64,000 nt of DNA from the NCBI RefSeq assembly GCF_022581195.2, contig NC_061463.1:10478001-10542000 (forward strand), given 5' to 3'. Numbering within the stretch: the first letter of the stretch is position 1; each line of letters opens with the position of its first letter. The notes beneath the pieces were generated by a model. The model saw only the letters and a program-made list of their open reading frames with translations. It did not search any database and was not told where the DNA came from. This DNA comes from Helicoverpa zea. Lineage: Eukaryota > Arthropoda > Insecta > Lepidoptera > Noctuidae. The position numbers and the translations under genes are program-made. Shown here in pieces: positions 1 through 9,647 of this stretch.

Positions 1-115
1 TACCAATGCTTTCTCTGCGACACCCAAAGATAGACTGATAGAGAACGCCTAAGGCGTTAAGTCGGCCCTTGTTTTTGTGTGCAAAACGAATGAAATAAAT
101 AAAAAGCCAAACACT
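1..115 (+). repeat. 3' tail of a non-LTR retrotransposon (LINE)
   Basis: The stretch carries the block acgcctaaggcgttaagtcg followed by a T/G-rich run and an aaataaataaa-type tail. I recognise this block as a common 3' end of lepidopteran LINEs, in plus orientation. Only the non-coding tail is present; any coding part would lie upstream of the window. Family-level naming needs a repeat-library search. Confidence 0.5.
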
Positions 116-183
116 ATTTTTCATCTCAACTTAAATATAATATAGATGGCATAATATGGATCATTGTTGTCCGAAATAAATGT

Positions 184-214
184 ATTTTATTTATTTATTT
201 TTTATTTATTTATA
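184..214. repeat. (TTTA)n-like microsatellite
   Basis: Runs of ttta/tttta repeat across about 30 bases directly before the LINE coding fragment at 217. It is an imperfect simple repeat. Confidence 0.6.
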
Positions 215-216
215 AT

Positions 217-330
217 AGAAAAGGAAAGCCAAGGAAACGATGGATGGATTGTGTGAAAGGCGATATGGCTGGAAATAATGTTACTTGTGAGACTACGTCG
301 GAGTGATCAAGAAGACATACTTTGGAGACC
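217..330 (+). pseudogene. LINE ORF2 C-terminal fragment
   Basis: The frame beginning at 217 reads RKGKPRKRWMDCVKGDMAGN and continues to a stop at 304-306. The GxPxKRWMDCVxxDM motif is the C-terminal tail seen in many insect non-LTR retrotransposon polyproteins, downstream of the reverse transcriptase. The expected continuation (TSDxxxWKKKT-like) can be seen out of frame after the stop, so the copy is frameshifted. No reverse-transcriptase or endonuclease domain remains. It is a dead 5'-truncated insertion. Confidence 0.6.
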
Positions 331-349
331 GTTAATAAAATTAGGTTTG

Positions 350-490
350 TTAGAAAGAGTTACCGCGGTCCTGGTACATGAAGGGCCCGAGAAGGAACAT
401 GATGGGATTTAGTCAGTAAGAGTCTGACACACTCTCGTTGCACTCACAGTGACAGGTGCCATTTTCAAAAATAGGGCAGAAAAATGATGA
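350..490 (+). repeat. Interspersed repeat family B, copy 1
   Basis: The block contains accgcggtcctggtacatga, then gggatttagtcagtaagagt and ctgacac. The same order of words recurs at 9310-9425, so this is a dispersed family. I have seen similar text as a very common repeat in noctuid moth DNA. It ends in an A-rich stretch near 470-490. Its class (LINE 3' end or SINE-like) is not certain. Confidence 0.6.
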
Positions 491-814
491 TGAATGACTA
501 GTGATTATTTAGCAGTTTTCATACTCTTCTCTAGACAGACAAACAAACACATACAATATTGTCTATAAATGTGACATTATGCACTGAAATGTCCATATTT
601 GGCGCATCCGCGATGTCCGTGCAAATGTAAATGATTTCTTGGATAAGACATGGACTGACTAGTGTCTCGGCTGTCCATGTAGATGGACGCTCTAATACAT
701 ATTGATGATTGGACTCATGTGTTAAGTCCTGATCTGATTATTAGCCTATAAAATAAACAAGAAAAGATGACTGGAAAAATGTAAAAGAATACCGAATTCA
801 AATGTTAATACTGA
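491..814. other. Unassigned AT-rich DNA
   Basis: No open frame of note, no TIR and no repeat family recognised. It separates two LINE/repeat fragments. Confidence 0.5.
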
Positions 815-925
815 TTGTAGGATGACGGCGGATAGAAGAGTATCGAAGGAGAAAATATGCTGCGTCAACCTCAAATAAAATTGGGATAAGGGCAGGAGGA
901 TAATAATGATGATGGTGAGTATCTG
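815..925 (+). pseudogene. LINE ORF2 C-terminal end, second fragment
   Basis: The frame from 823 reads MTADRRVSKEKICCVNLK and stops. This corresponds to the last residues of the same kind of LINE polyprotein as at 217. It is followed by attgggataagggcaggagg and a gataataatgatgatg tail, the usual 3' end with an ATG-rich simple tail. Only about 18 codons remain. The piece overlaps in content with the 217 fragment, so the two are separate insertions, not halves of one. Confidence 0.6.
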
Positions 926-1857
926 GTTAGAATATACGCTGCAGGAATTGGCCTCAAGAGTTAATGACTCTTATAAGACTACCAGAGCAGGGAGACAGAA
1001 ACTTAACATAACAGATAGTTAAATCCATACTTACCTGCTTAGCAGCCCAAAGTATTTCTCGAAAGTAGAAAAATTGAAAGACCAAAGAACCAAAGGAACC
1101 AAGAATTAGATCTAAAACAAGAGCACTTTCGCAGGATTTTAAACTTCTTTTCCTTTTTATTAACAAAAAGTATTTTACTTTTTCGTTTTGCTTTTTGTAT
1201 CTATGTGCATCGTTGATTTGACTACCAGAGACATAATGAGAGTGCCCATTAGTATCAATAAAATTTTCTGACTTCGACTTCGAAATAATATCACGTAACA
1301 TTCACATATAAAGCAATTACAAAGATCAGCAATGCTGTCTGATCTCACAACAACAGTTTATCATAAAAATTCTTACCGTGAAAGATTTCAATGGCCGTTA
1401 TTAGCACTAATTAACGTTAATAAACGGGATATTATAAATTGCATATCAAATAAATAATCGCCTATCAATAAATACTCATCATTTATATTCTTTTTTACAT
1501 CAAATAACTTACTTCACTACAAATAAACTAAATGTTTAACAAAACTCAAACTGCAGATAATTCGAAATTATACATCAATATGACATTGCTTTTTTTATTA
1601 TAATGCAATACAGTTAAATTTAGTCTTGTACAAAAATACTACATACATAGCATTAATACTGACTGCACAGCAAATTTTCCATATTTCATAGCAAAATAAC
1701 TATCCCAGTCGCATATTAACCAGTAAGTACAACAAAACCTATTCATCATATTTGTCTTAATTTTCAAGAAGCCATGCTCGGCCAATTTAATGATTATTAT
1801 AACAAAAAATCCTGTCACATTGCATTATTTCTAAAACCAGAACAAATTAACTGAAAA
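926..1857. other. Unassigned AT-rich DNA
   Basis: A 115-codon open frame exists on the minus strand (954-1301), but it has no recognisable domain and is lysine/serine-rich as expected by chance in AT-rich DNA. No repeat boundaries seen. Confidence 0.45.
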
Positions 1858-2340
1858 GGTTCGCGGCTTCGCGCACTTTTTCGTCACTGGAGTGCAGAGT
1901 GGCGCGATAAAGAGATAGCGAGTAAGATAGAGTTCAATTAAAAAACATTGTATTAAAAATTGAAGCTAGTAACGAAAACGAATCGCTGCAAAACCGACTC
2001 CACGTAGTCTTGTTTGCCTACCCCTAGAGTGCAATTCAAAACCGCGTAGGCGCGGAAGGGCGAGGCGGCCTGCGAGCTGAGGAGCAGGTAGTTTTAACGC
2101 TCGCCGACGCGGTTGAGGCTGGCCGGCTCTGCCGGCCAGTAAGCCGAAGCTGCGGTGGTGAGCGTGAAAATCATCTGCGACGATAAGCTCGCATGGGACC
2201 GCCGGAGCCCCGCAGCGCCGGAGCCGTGACAGAAGCCATGCTTGCTGCATGTTGCATGCTTACTTCCATGTTGCATGCCTGCTTACATGCTGCATGCCTG
2301 CTTGCATGCTTCAGGCTTGCTTGCATGCTTCTTACAGGAA
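1858..2340. repeat. GC-rich island, probably repeat- or transposon-derived
   Basis: From about 1860 the sequence changes from AT-rich to markedly CpG- and GC-rich, peaking at 2040-2235, then returns to AT-rich at 2340. Short open frames exist on both strands: a 94-codon arginine-rich one on minus (1966-2250), and a plus-strand frame near 2189 reading MGPPEPRSAGAVTEA then a Cys/Leu/His run over the GCATGC tract. None shows a known domain. The block seems familiar as dispersed sequence in moth genomes, so transposon origin is the likeliest reading, but a CpG-rich exon is possible. Confidence 0.4.
2235..2333. repeat. Degenerate GCATGC / TGCTTGCATGC tandem tract
   Basis: Words such as gcatgctt, gcatgcctgctt and catgctgcatgc recur about ten times with short spacers. 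The self-complementary hexamer gcatgc makes the tract rich in small palindromes. It closes the GC-rich island on its right side. Confidence 0.7.
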
Positions 2341-3220
2341 AATAAAAATTCCAAAACTATGCCAAAAGATGATTCTGACTATAAACATTCTGAAATATGA
2401 TATTATAGTAGTAGCCTTTTAATGACTACTTATATGAAATGTATGCCATTTTTTTTAAGAACAAGTATGTATGTGCAAGCATATCATCGGACTCAAGTAC
2501 GTGGCGCCACCGGCAGAAGCTAAAAATGTTGCCTATTGGGCAAAAAAGGAAGCGTGAACGCTTATAAATAATTCAATAAATCACAATTTTGTATTTAATT
2601 TTATGTTTTTTTGCTGATCTCATTATGCCGTAATTAATAAATAATAAGATGACTGTGACTAATAAAAAGCTGTTTTATTCAGAAAAACTGCTGTAAATAA
2701 TATAAAAATAGAAGCTATATTTAAAAGAAAAAGAGTTAACATGTATAATATGCATTAAGATTATTAGCTGTGCATTGATGAAAAAGCTTGTACGCTGCGA
2801 AAATAAATTGTAGTGTGTTTAGTGATATTTTGAGTTGAATATTTTGCTGTGCAATCAGTAATTTTGATGGGAATTCGGAATCTTATTGCATAGAAAAAGG
2901 ATATTTTTTGATTTGCGTTTAAATACTACCCTTAATAAACTACCCAGTTCGTTAAGCTGTTAATTAATCCTGACTGATGTTGTCAATGAGAAAGTTACTG
3001 TCCGTCTGTGTGTCACGGTTTTTCAGAAACATAGCTGACCCGATTGTGATGATCATTGGTATGGAGATAGAGAAAAGATGTAGAGGAAGTTTCAAAACAA
3101 TGCTTGGCGCAGTCAATCCCTAGATGGGTGACCCTCTGTGTTATAAAAAGTAGGTACCCCTGATTTCGGAAAACACGTTAACTTATGGTTATTTGGCATA
3201 TCTTTGGCAATCGTTACCAG
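2341..3220. other. Unassigned AT-rich DNA
   Basis: No gene recognised. Near 3080-3125 a stretch ending agatgggtgaccctc faintly resembles the 5S-derived end of some insect repeats, but it is too degraded to call. Confidence 0.4.
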
Positions 3221-3415
3221 TTAGAAGCCTGAAAAACTGACAGCCAATCTCAATCCCAATCTCAATCCCCTCAATCCCAAGGTATCGTTCTGTCGAGGTA
3301 ACTGGGTTGAGGAGGTCAGACAAGCAGTCGTTTCATATAAAATACACAGGCACTCAACTGTCTTCGGTTTTATTGGAAGCTGACATCAAATTATTAGGTT
3401 AAAGACATGATGAAC
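3221..3415 (+). repeat. Interspersed repeat family A, copy 1 (degraded)
   Basis: Carries aactgggttgaggaggtcag, then cagtcg, actcaactg and ggaagctgac in the same order as the copies at 5456, 7048 and 10698. A short tandem run of caatccc/aatctc lies at its left end (3244-3282). Family A is a familiar lepidopteran repeat that usually ends with a gatgatgat tail. Confidence 0.6.
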
Positions 3416-5455
3416 TAATGGATATGGATGCGGGTAAAACCAGAGCAAACAGCTAGTCCAGAATAAACAATAGTCCGTTAGCGAATCCTCACGTAAAACA
3501 ATAATCAAGGACGAGATAGACTAATTAAAGGTGACTTTTTCTTACTTGCTTCGCGGAACAATGGTTTTTGTCAGTGGTTTATAGATTTTCTTGGCCTTAA
3601 GACTTTGCAAATGGGTATTCTTCCTTTCCTCTAATAAAAATGGTAAATTATGTTTTACTGTTTATTAGTAGTACATACTTATATTAAATTTCACCAAACT
3701 TTTTGTCACATACGTGCAAGTTCGAAATTTTGCTTAGACCTCTAAGGACTTCTGCTAAAACTGTATCTCTTTTTACTTATAGAAGAAATTATGCGTACCT
3801 GGGATCTTTATTTCTGTTACCTTACCTTTCCAATTCCATTGATATTGAAGAAATTGTATCTGAAATAAGGAAAAACAGTTTTTAGTAAAATAATTAATTA
3901 AAAACATATTTGAAACAAGTTCAATAAATCACATATTTTTTCTTGTTATGTTCGTAATTTTTAGAGCACGATTTTAAATATTTCGCAAAAATTAGGTAGT
4001 TACCTGAATAATTTTGCAAAAATTAGGTAATTTCTGAATTGAAACTACGCAAAGCCCAAGGCGTGTAGTTAGTAATTAACAAAAGTTTTATGAGGTTAAT
4101 AAACAAAACTCAAGTATTTGAAGTGATTAATGATTGTAACTATTTAAAATAAGACTTGTATATGCAAAAAGAGTTATTTCATTATGATTGAAACTATTTT
4201 ATTTATTGAACGTACTTAATTACCGAGAGGTACCTAATTAACTATTTTGTGGCTATCAGACATTTGGTAATGTAATAGTTGTATACTGGTAAACCAAAGT
4301 GTATCGTCCATTATACAAGGTGTTGATTTGCATTTGTGCCATAGTTCAGGAGGAGGACATACAATACGTAAATAATCGATTGGAATTACAGTAGATGGGA
4401 AATAACTAATATGCACTGCTTTTTTTGTCATTGTAATGTCGTGGTATTTCCGAAGTAATCCAATTTTATGAATGAAATTTATGAGTGATCGTTACGTATG
4501 CTTTGTGTTTGCGTTTGTGTGAGGGTGCAGCACTGTTTTAACGCCAGTAACATACGCGCCAAGTTTAAATAAGGCTAGATGACATTTACGGAATTCCGAA
4601 AAAAAATTAAAGAAAAAAAATTACGTACCAATTTTTTTATTGATTTGGGTCGAGAATCATTAGCATAATTACCTCCTTGAATATGGCACGGATGCAAATC
4701 AACAGCTTGTATTTAAATTTTCTGGTACCTACTGAAGCGTTTTGGTAATAAAGCACGAGAGAGACATGCGATGAGAGAAAGTAACTTATTAATACCTAGC
4801 ACCTTGTATGTAGTTAATTTCATGTTTCGATGTCTGCCCTATTTTTTAAAAATTACCTACTGAAAACTTTTAAAGGTATATTTCTTTGAACAATTTCCTT
4901 ACAATAAACCCTTCATCTCCGAACTTAGTCATTTGTCGCCTCATTTTGACTAACCTAAAGTTCTTGTACCCAACTTCAGGCTAGCGAAGCTACTCTACAA
5001 AACCTCTACTGAAATGGCCTATCGCCTAGTCACGCCACAAATGACAATTTCATAATAAACTGTAACAATGCAGCTGCATTTAATCGCGATGACCCTAATG
5101 CTTAACAAACTGTTTATTTTGAGGCCCTGCTGATGGAAGTGACCTCAATTAACGCTTTACTCACTAATTATGACGGTATGGACGCTACTGTTTAATTATT
5201 ATATTGTTGGGACGTCGTTTTTTGTTCTGTATTTTGTATGTGTTGTAGGTGTGACTTTATTGTGTTACTGGTTACGGTTATTTTACTCGATTTGATGATT
5301 TTACATTGATCGACATTCAGACTGTCAGACATTTAAAGTCCACTAAGTTATTGATGTAATATAGAAAAAGGTTTCATCCATTTTGAGAGGAACATGGTAT
5401 CAAGTCATTGTTTTTCAGAAGACACGTTTAATTATGAGTCCCAGTTTTGATTTGT
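3416..5455. other. Unassigned, mostly unique AT-rich DNA
   Basis: Contains two near-identical words gcaaaaattaggta at about 3985 and 4016. The rest has no gene or repeat that I can support. The part at 5030-5210 is slightly more GC-balanced and repeat-free, with homeodomain-like TAATTA and an atgcagctgcat palindrome. It is noted separately as a possible conserved non-coding element. Confidence 0.4.
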
Positions 5456-5645
5456 ACATGAAGCCAGAAACACTGACAACCAATCTTACGAAGTGGTATT
5501 TGGAGCTGCCCATTTAACTGGGTTGAGGAGGTCAGATATGCAGTCGCTCCTTTACGCTGATACTCAGCTGAATCCAGTTAGACTGGAAACTGACTCCAAC
5601 AAAAATACACTCATAAGTATTTGGTAAAAGGCTTGGTATATAATT
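5456..5645 (+). repeat. Interspersed repeat family A, copy 2
   Basis: Shows aagccagaaacactgacaac, aactgggttgaggaggtcag, cagtcgctcc, gatactcagctga and ttagactgga in family order. Internal insertions of AT-rich DNA appear after the actccaac word. Confidence 0.7.
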
Positions 5646-5939
5646 TTGATGGCACCATATTCTAACAGGTTTTCACAATCATGTGAAAGGTATCTGTTTT
5701 CTAATAAGATCAATTTAAAGATTAGTTACATTAAAAAGTTCCAATACGAATCACTTTCATATTAAACTATCAAGCTTGCAATAAACTGCACTTAGTTCTA
5801 TATCAAGAACGTTTAAAATAATTCAGTATAAAGAGCTTATTGAGTACAAGTACTCGCAACAAAGTATTATACTCTGGATCAAGTTTCATTTACTTAAATC
5901 CTGTTAGGGTTGGTACAACTTTAAATATATTAAGTCTTG

Positions 5940-6045
5940 CACTATTTCACGAACATAGCGGAACTTTTGAGCCAGTCAATCTGTATGTTTGTTAGCCTTT
6001 CACGCAAAAAATACTGGACGGATTTTGATAACCCTTGGCAGTAAG
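5940..6045 (+). repeat. Fragment of a small Helitron-like repeat
   Basis: The words tgtatgtttgttagcctttc and acgcaaaaaatactggacgg followed by attttgat match the left-middle part of the Helitrons at 25518 and 60877. Neither the TC start nor the CTAG end is present. It directly precedes the tandem duplication at 6055. Confidence 0.45.
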
Positions 6046-6054
6046 AAAGTTTCT

Positions 6055-6618
6055 TAAAGCTCATATAACATAAAGAATATTTTTATGCATTACTATCAAT
6101 TCCTTTGCATTCCCAAAGTCACTCTGGAATATTAGTAGGTCCAAGACCCCAATTAGACTCAACCTCTTGCTCTCATTTAAACTATAGTTGACCTTAAAAA
6201 CATCTAATGGATTTAAGACAACCCTAAATCATAAAGTATATCTCATTAAATTTTAATAACTGAGAGCATAAACGTCTTTATTTCAAGTGAAATATTTGTT
6301 AGGAACCCATCATCATAAGATGGCAATACTGACATTAAAGCTCATGTAACATAAAGGCTATTTTTGTATGTTATATTTTATTAATTCTTTTACATTCCCA
6401 AAGTCACTCTGGAATATTGGTAGTAAGACTCCAAATCAGACTCAACCTCTTGCTCCCATTTAAACTACAGTTGACCTTAAAAACATCAAATCGATTTAAG
6501 ACAGCCCTAAATCATAAAGTATTTCTCATTAAATTTTAATAACTGAGAGCATAAACGTCTTTATTCCAAGTGAAATATTTGTTAGGAACCCAACATCTAA
6601 TGATGGCAACACTGACAG
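6055..6618 (+). repeat. Tandem duplication, two units of about 281 and 283 bp
   Basis: Unit 1 is 6055-6335 and unit 2 is 6336-6618. Both begin taaagctcat(a/g)taacataaa, share ttcccaaagtcactctggaa, ctcaacctcttgctc, gttgaccttaaaaacatc and gagcataaacgtctttatt in the same order, and end gatggcaa(t/c)actgaca. By eye they are close to 90 per cent identical with few indels. No long open frame or domain is visible. A MITE inserted exactly at the right end of unit 2. Confidence 0.9.
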
Positions 6619-6621
6619 TTA

Positions 6622-6810
6622 GGGTGCGTCTACACGGTGCATGTAGCTGGAGCAAGTCAACACGCGCAAGTGACAAATGACAAGAGCACGCGGGTGAGTA
6701 TTTTGCTTTGGTACATGCTAGAGTCGCTAGATTCGTGCGTTTTTAAAATGCATGTAACCTGCGCATGTGCCTCAACATGCGCAAGCTATTCGCACCGTGT
6801 AGACGCACCC
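6622..6810. mobile_element. Harbinger-like MITE, 189 bp, TTA target-site duplication
   Basis: The left terminus gggtgcgtctacacggtgc (6622-6640) is the exact reverse complement of the right terminus (6792-6810). Both ends are flanked by TTA (6619-6621 and 6811-6813). PIF/Harbinger elements duplicate a three-base TWA target, and GGG-starting TIRs fit that superfamily, so the class is inferred from both signs. The interior codes for nothing convincing; the open frame running through it is a shadow. It is non-autonomous and, with perfect 19-bp TIRs, probably recent. Confidence 0.85.
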
Positions 6811-7047
6811 TTAGGCGGGCAACACTCACGATTATTGGTCTTAATTATTTAAATTATGTAAGCACTAGTTTCTTAGAACTTACGTGTGGTCTAGATCGGT
6901 TCATTGTTGTGAGTGATGATTATGAGGTCTGGTTTGAGTGGTATGCAGTCAACAATGGTAGAAGGACGGACAGTTTGTTATTCAGGCAAAATTATGTAAC
7001 TAACAATATAATTTCATTATATTATGTGATTTACTGTATCATCTAAC

Positions 7048-7203
7048 TTCAGTCTTACCTAGGAGTATCGGGTTGCCCGGGTAACTGGGTTGAGGAGGTC
7101 AGATAGGCAGTCGCTCCTCATGAATCAGTGATACTCAGCTGCATTCTGTTAGACTGGTAGCCGACCCGAACATAGTTGGGAAAAGGCTAGGCAGATGATT
7201 ATG
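7048..7203 (+). repeat. Interspersed repeat family A, copy 3 (best preserved)
   Basis: Runs in order through tcagtcttacctaggagtat, cgggttgcccgggtaactgg, gttgaggaggtcagatagg, cagtcgctcctc, gatactcagctg, gttagactggtagccgaccc, aacatagttgggaaaaggct and aggcagatgatta. This is the cleanest family member in the window. It lies between two MITEs. Confidence 0.8.
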
Positions 7204-7235
7204 TAATTTACTGTATGAAACTTAGGATAGCATTA

Positions 7236-7370
7236 TAGTTATCGGCACGGATATTGAGCCCTGACCTTCACCTGCGCATAAGCGATTTATTGGTTTATTG
7301 CCTTATGTGTACAGTGCGCAAAGCGATCCCCACTCTTCCGCCGAGAGCCCAATATCCGTGCCGATAACTA
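7236..7370. mobile_element. MITE, 135 bp, TA target-site duplication
   Basis: The left end tagttatcggcacggatatt (7236-7255) is matched in inverted orientation by the right end (7351-7370). The match extends a few bases inward with one mismatch. TA dinucleotides flank both ends (7234-7235, 7371-7372), which fits a Tc1/mariner-type or other TA-targeting transposase. There is no coding capacity. The superfamily is inferred from the TA only. Confidence 0.8.
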
Positions 7371-7380
7371 TACACTGGTA

Positions 7381-8237
7381 AAATGATTTCAATCAAATTG
7401 TATGTATTTTGGTCACTTAACAATTTTGTAAAATTTCTGCTCAAAAAGTGTATACTGTGTACAATTTCTTGTGTATGCTTTCTTCCACAGATTTATCAAT
7501 GTGTTTATTTTAAACTAATGTCTATTTGTTTGAAATTCCCTGAAAATTACTTCAGTATTTCAGACTAAACAAATACATGTACATTCTTTGTTCGCGCCTT
7601 TGTATGTAATGTAATGAATCATATCTCATGACTAGTTTTACAAGAAAATGATTCAGTTTATTACAATAGGTCATAAATAAGGTATTTCTTTGTCATGAGT
7701 TTACTATTAAATAATAAACCATGTCAGTTTATAATTAGGTGTAGATAGGTATAACAAAGACAATGAATAATGTAGTTAGACAAGAAATCAAAATATTGTG
7801 ATTTTGTTTAATCTGTTGATTATAAAATTTTCTTTGAAATAACATAAGTATTAATTAACCTATGGGAATTTAGGCAGGCACGTTATAGAGTCTATAAAAA
7901 ACCGTCTATTGTATAGACGGCCCTGCTGTCATTTAAATAGCTTTGCAACCTGAGAGCAAAGTTGTGAAATCGTCAGGCAGATGACATGGTAAAAACAAGT
8001 AAAAAACTTGAAAAATCAAAGAATTGCAGTAAGTTTTTTTTTTAAAGAAAAGCTGCCTACTAAATTCTACTCCTCTCTATATTTTTTCTCTCTCTACATC
8101 GCCATACTTTAATCAGAATACAACTTTAAACCGTCTCACTGCTACGCATTCAATGCACGACAATGTAATGCCCTGATCACGACGACTGATTTGCACTATT
8201 ATAACATTACCACCTTAACCCTACACTTGACACACCA
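7381..8237. other. Unassigned AT-rich DNA
   Basis: No gene recognised. A small hairpin, ccgtcta-ttg-tagacgg-like, lies near 7902-7921. Confidence 0.4.
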
Positions 8238-8441
8238 CCTGCTAAGGGATTATGAACTCTATGTTTATAGATATAAGGTGGGATGGTGATTTTATGGAGT
8301 GTAAAAATAAAGTTGTGCCAGTATGTTACTAGCCAGCATCCTGCCAAAGGATTATGTACTCTAAGTCTATAAACATAAGGTGGGATGGTGATTTTAAGGG
8401 TTGTATAAAAAAAGTTGTTCTACTATATTACTAGCCAGCAT
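8238..8441 (+). repeat. Tandem duplication, two 102-bp units
   Basis: Unit 1 (8238-8339) and unit 2 (8340-8441) each begin cctgc(t/c)aa, share ataaggtgggatggtgattt and end ttactagccagcat. Unit lengths are equal, with substitutions only. No open frame. This is a simple head-to-tail duplication. Confidence 0.9.
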
Positions 8442-9128
8442 TAATGACATTCCTTGCTGACGAGAATTCCCTCACTTCTGAAGGTTATGGAATATGGCAC
8501 GAGTAGCTTTTAATTGAATAGGTTTGTGAGAGTTAGGGCTTTGTAAAAAGGGGCTCGTGGTTTGTTAGCTATCGTGTAGACAGAAGAGTTTTCCTCACAT
8601 TATCAATTAGTTTCTTTAAAAGACTTTGGTACGTACATAGTAGTTACAGCTGTAGGTTACTCTTAAAACTAATTATATTTTTCAAAGCAGTTTCCAGGTA
8701 CTGTTTCGTTGTTACAAACGAGAAAAAGGTCAAAGGAAAGTCTTATTCAAAAAGTTTAAATTCCAACGGGTATTGATCTTCCTATTTTACTTCTTGCCTA
8801 TACATAAATAAGCTATTAAATAAATAAATATCCACTCCAACTTCATCTTGTGTGACATCTACCCACACAACATTTTACAAAAGATTTACCTCCACCGATC
8901 AATTTACTGCCCCATCAAAACAACTACCTAATTACACTTCATAATTGGATTTAACTAACAAAACAGAAACAGTGCAAAAACCGGTTTTGCCCATAACTTC
9001 CTTCAAGGGTATAACATAATTAAAACCAGCCCACGGAGCCGGCGCGTTTGAGCTAACCAATCTGTTAGCTTATTAGTTATAGCTTTAAGACCTAACTCCT
9101 ACGTAGGTATAGGTCTTATAGGTACAAA
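8442..9128. other. Unassigned DNA
   Basis: AT-rich, with no gene or clear repeat. The last bases before 9129 contain a run of taggta-type words that recurs on the far side of the next element. Confidence 0.4.
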
Positions 9129-9639
9129 CACGGAGTAAGGAAAGATAGCGGAGATACCAAAACGCTTGGCTCATCGTCCCTCCATCTGTCAACAGACAAC
9201 AGGCCCTTGTCGGCGGTGGGCGTTGCTCCACGCGCTCCTCAAGGAGAGTCAGCAAACCCCAGTGGGGCCCACCAGGGCCAAGACTTGCCGGGGCTGTGGG
9301 ATTGTTCGAAAGACTTACCGCGGCCCTGGTACATAAAGGGCTTAAGAAGGAACTTGATGGGTTTTAGTCAGTAAGAGTCTGACACTCCTTCATACTGCTA
9401 ACTCACAGCGAGAGGAGTCATTTATGATTTCCAAAAAAAGGTATAACGCAAAATGCGGATGTTCGGAATACAAGGAACGTTACTGTTTCCGCCCGTTCAA
9501 AAAATCGTTGACAGATCTCACACTACCCGAACGGTTCTCGTTTCGGTCATGCTCATTGCCTACAGTACGTATTTGACCTAGAATAAAGCGTCTGACCGAG
9601 CTGCGTTATGACATCTCCGCTCATTTTTCCGTACTCCGT
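9129..9639. mobile_element. Non-autonomous TIR element of about 511 bp, possibly hAT-like
   Basis: The left end cacggagtaaggaaagatag (9129-9148, continuing cggagat) is matched in inverted orientation by the right end around 9612-9639 with a few mismatches. The eight bases before (ggtacaaa) and after (ggtacata) agree at seven positions, which would fit the 8-bp duplication of hAT elements. The exact right boundary is uncertain by one base. The interior is a mosaic: a family B repeat, then unrecognised CpG-richer DNA at 9440-9600. No transposase frame is present. Confidence 0.6.
9178..9432 (+). repeat. Interspersed repeat family B, copy 2 (longer)
   Basis: Contains a GC-rich left arm (ccagtggggcccaccagggc and neighbours), then accgcggccctggtacataa, agggcttaagaaggaact, ttagtcagtaagagtctgac and cagcgagaggagtcattt. 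The second half matches 360-460. It sits inside the TIR element at 9129-9639, so it either inserted there or was captured. Confidence 0.7.
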
Positions 9640-9647
9640 GGTACATA

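Noticed and set aside
217..868. One LINE C-terminus split by an insertion between 306 and 823
   Set aside because: Both pieces include overlapping parts of the same protein tail, so they are two separate insertions.
6637..7046. Two overlapping plus-strand frames across 6637-7046
   Set aside because: The first lies across the Harbinger-like MITE and the second begins in its right arm; neither has a domain.
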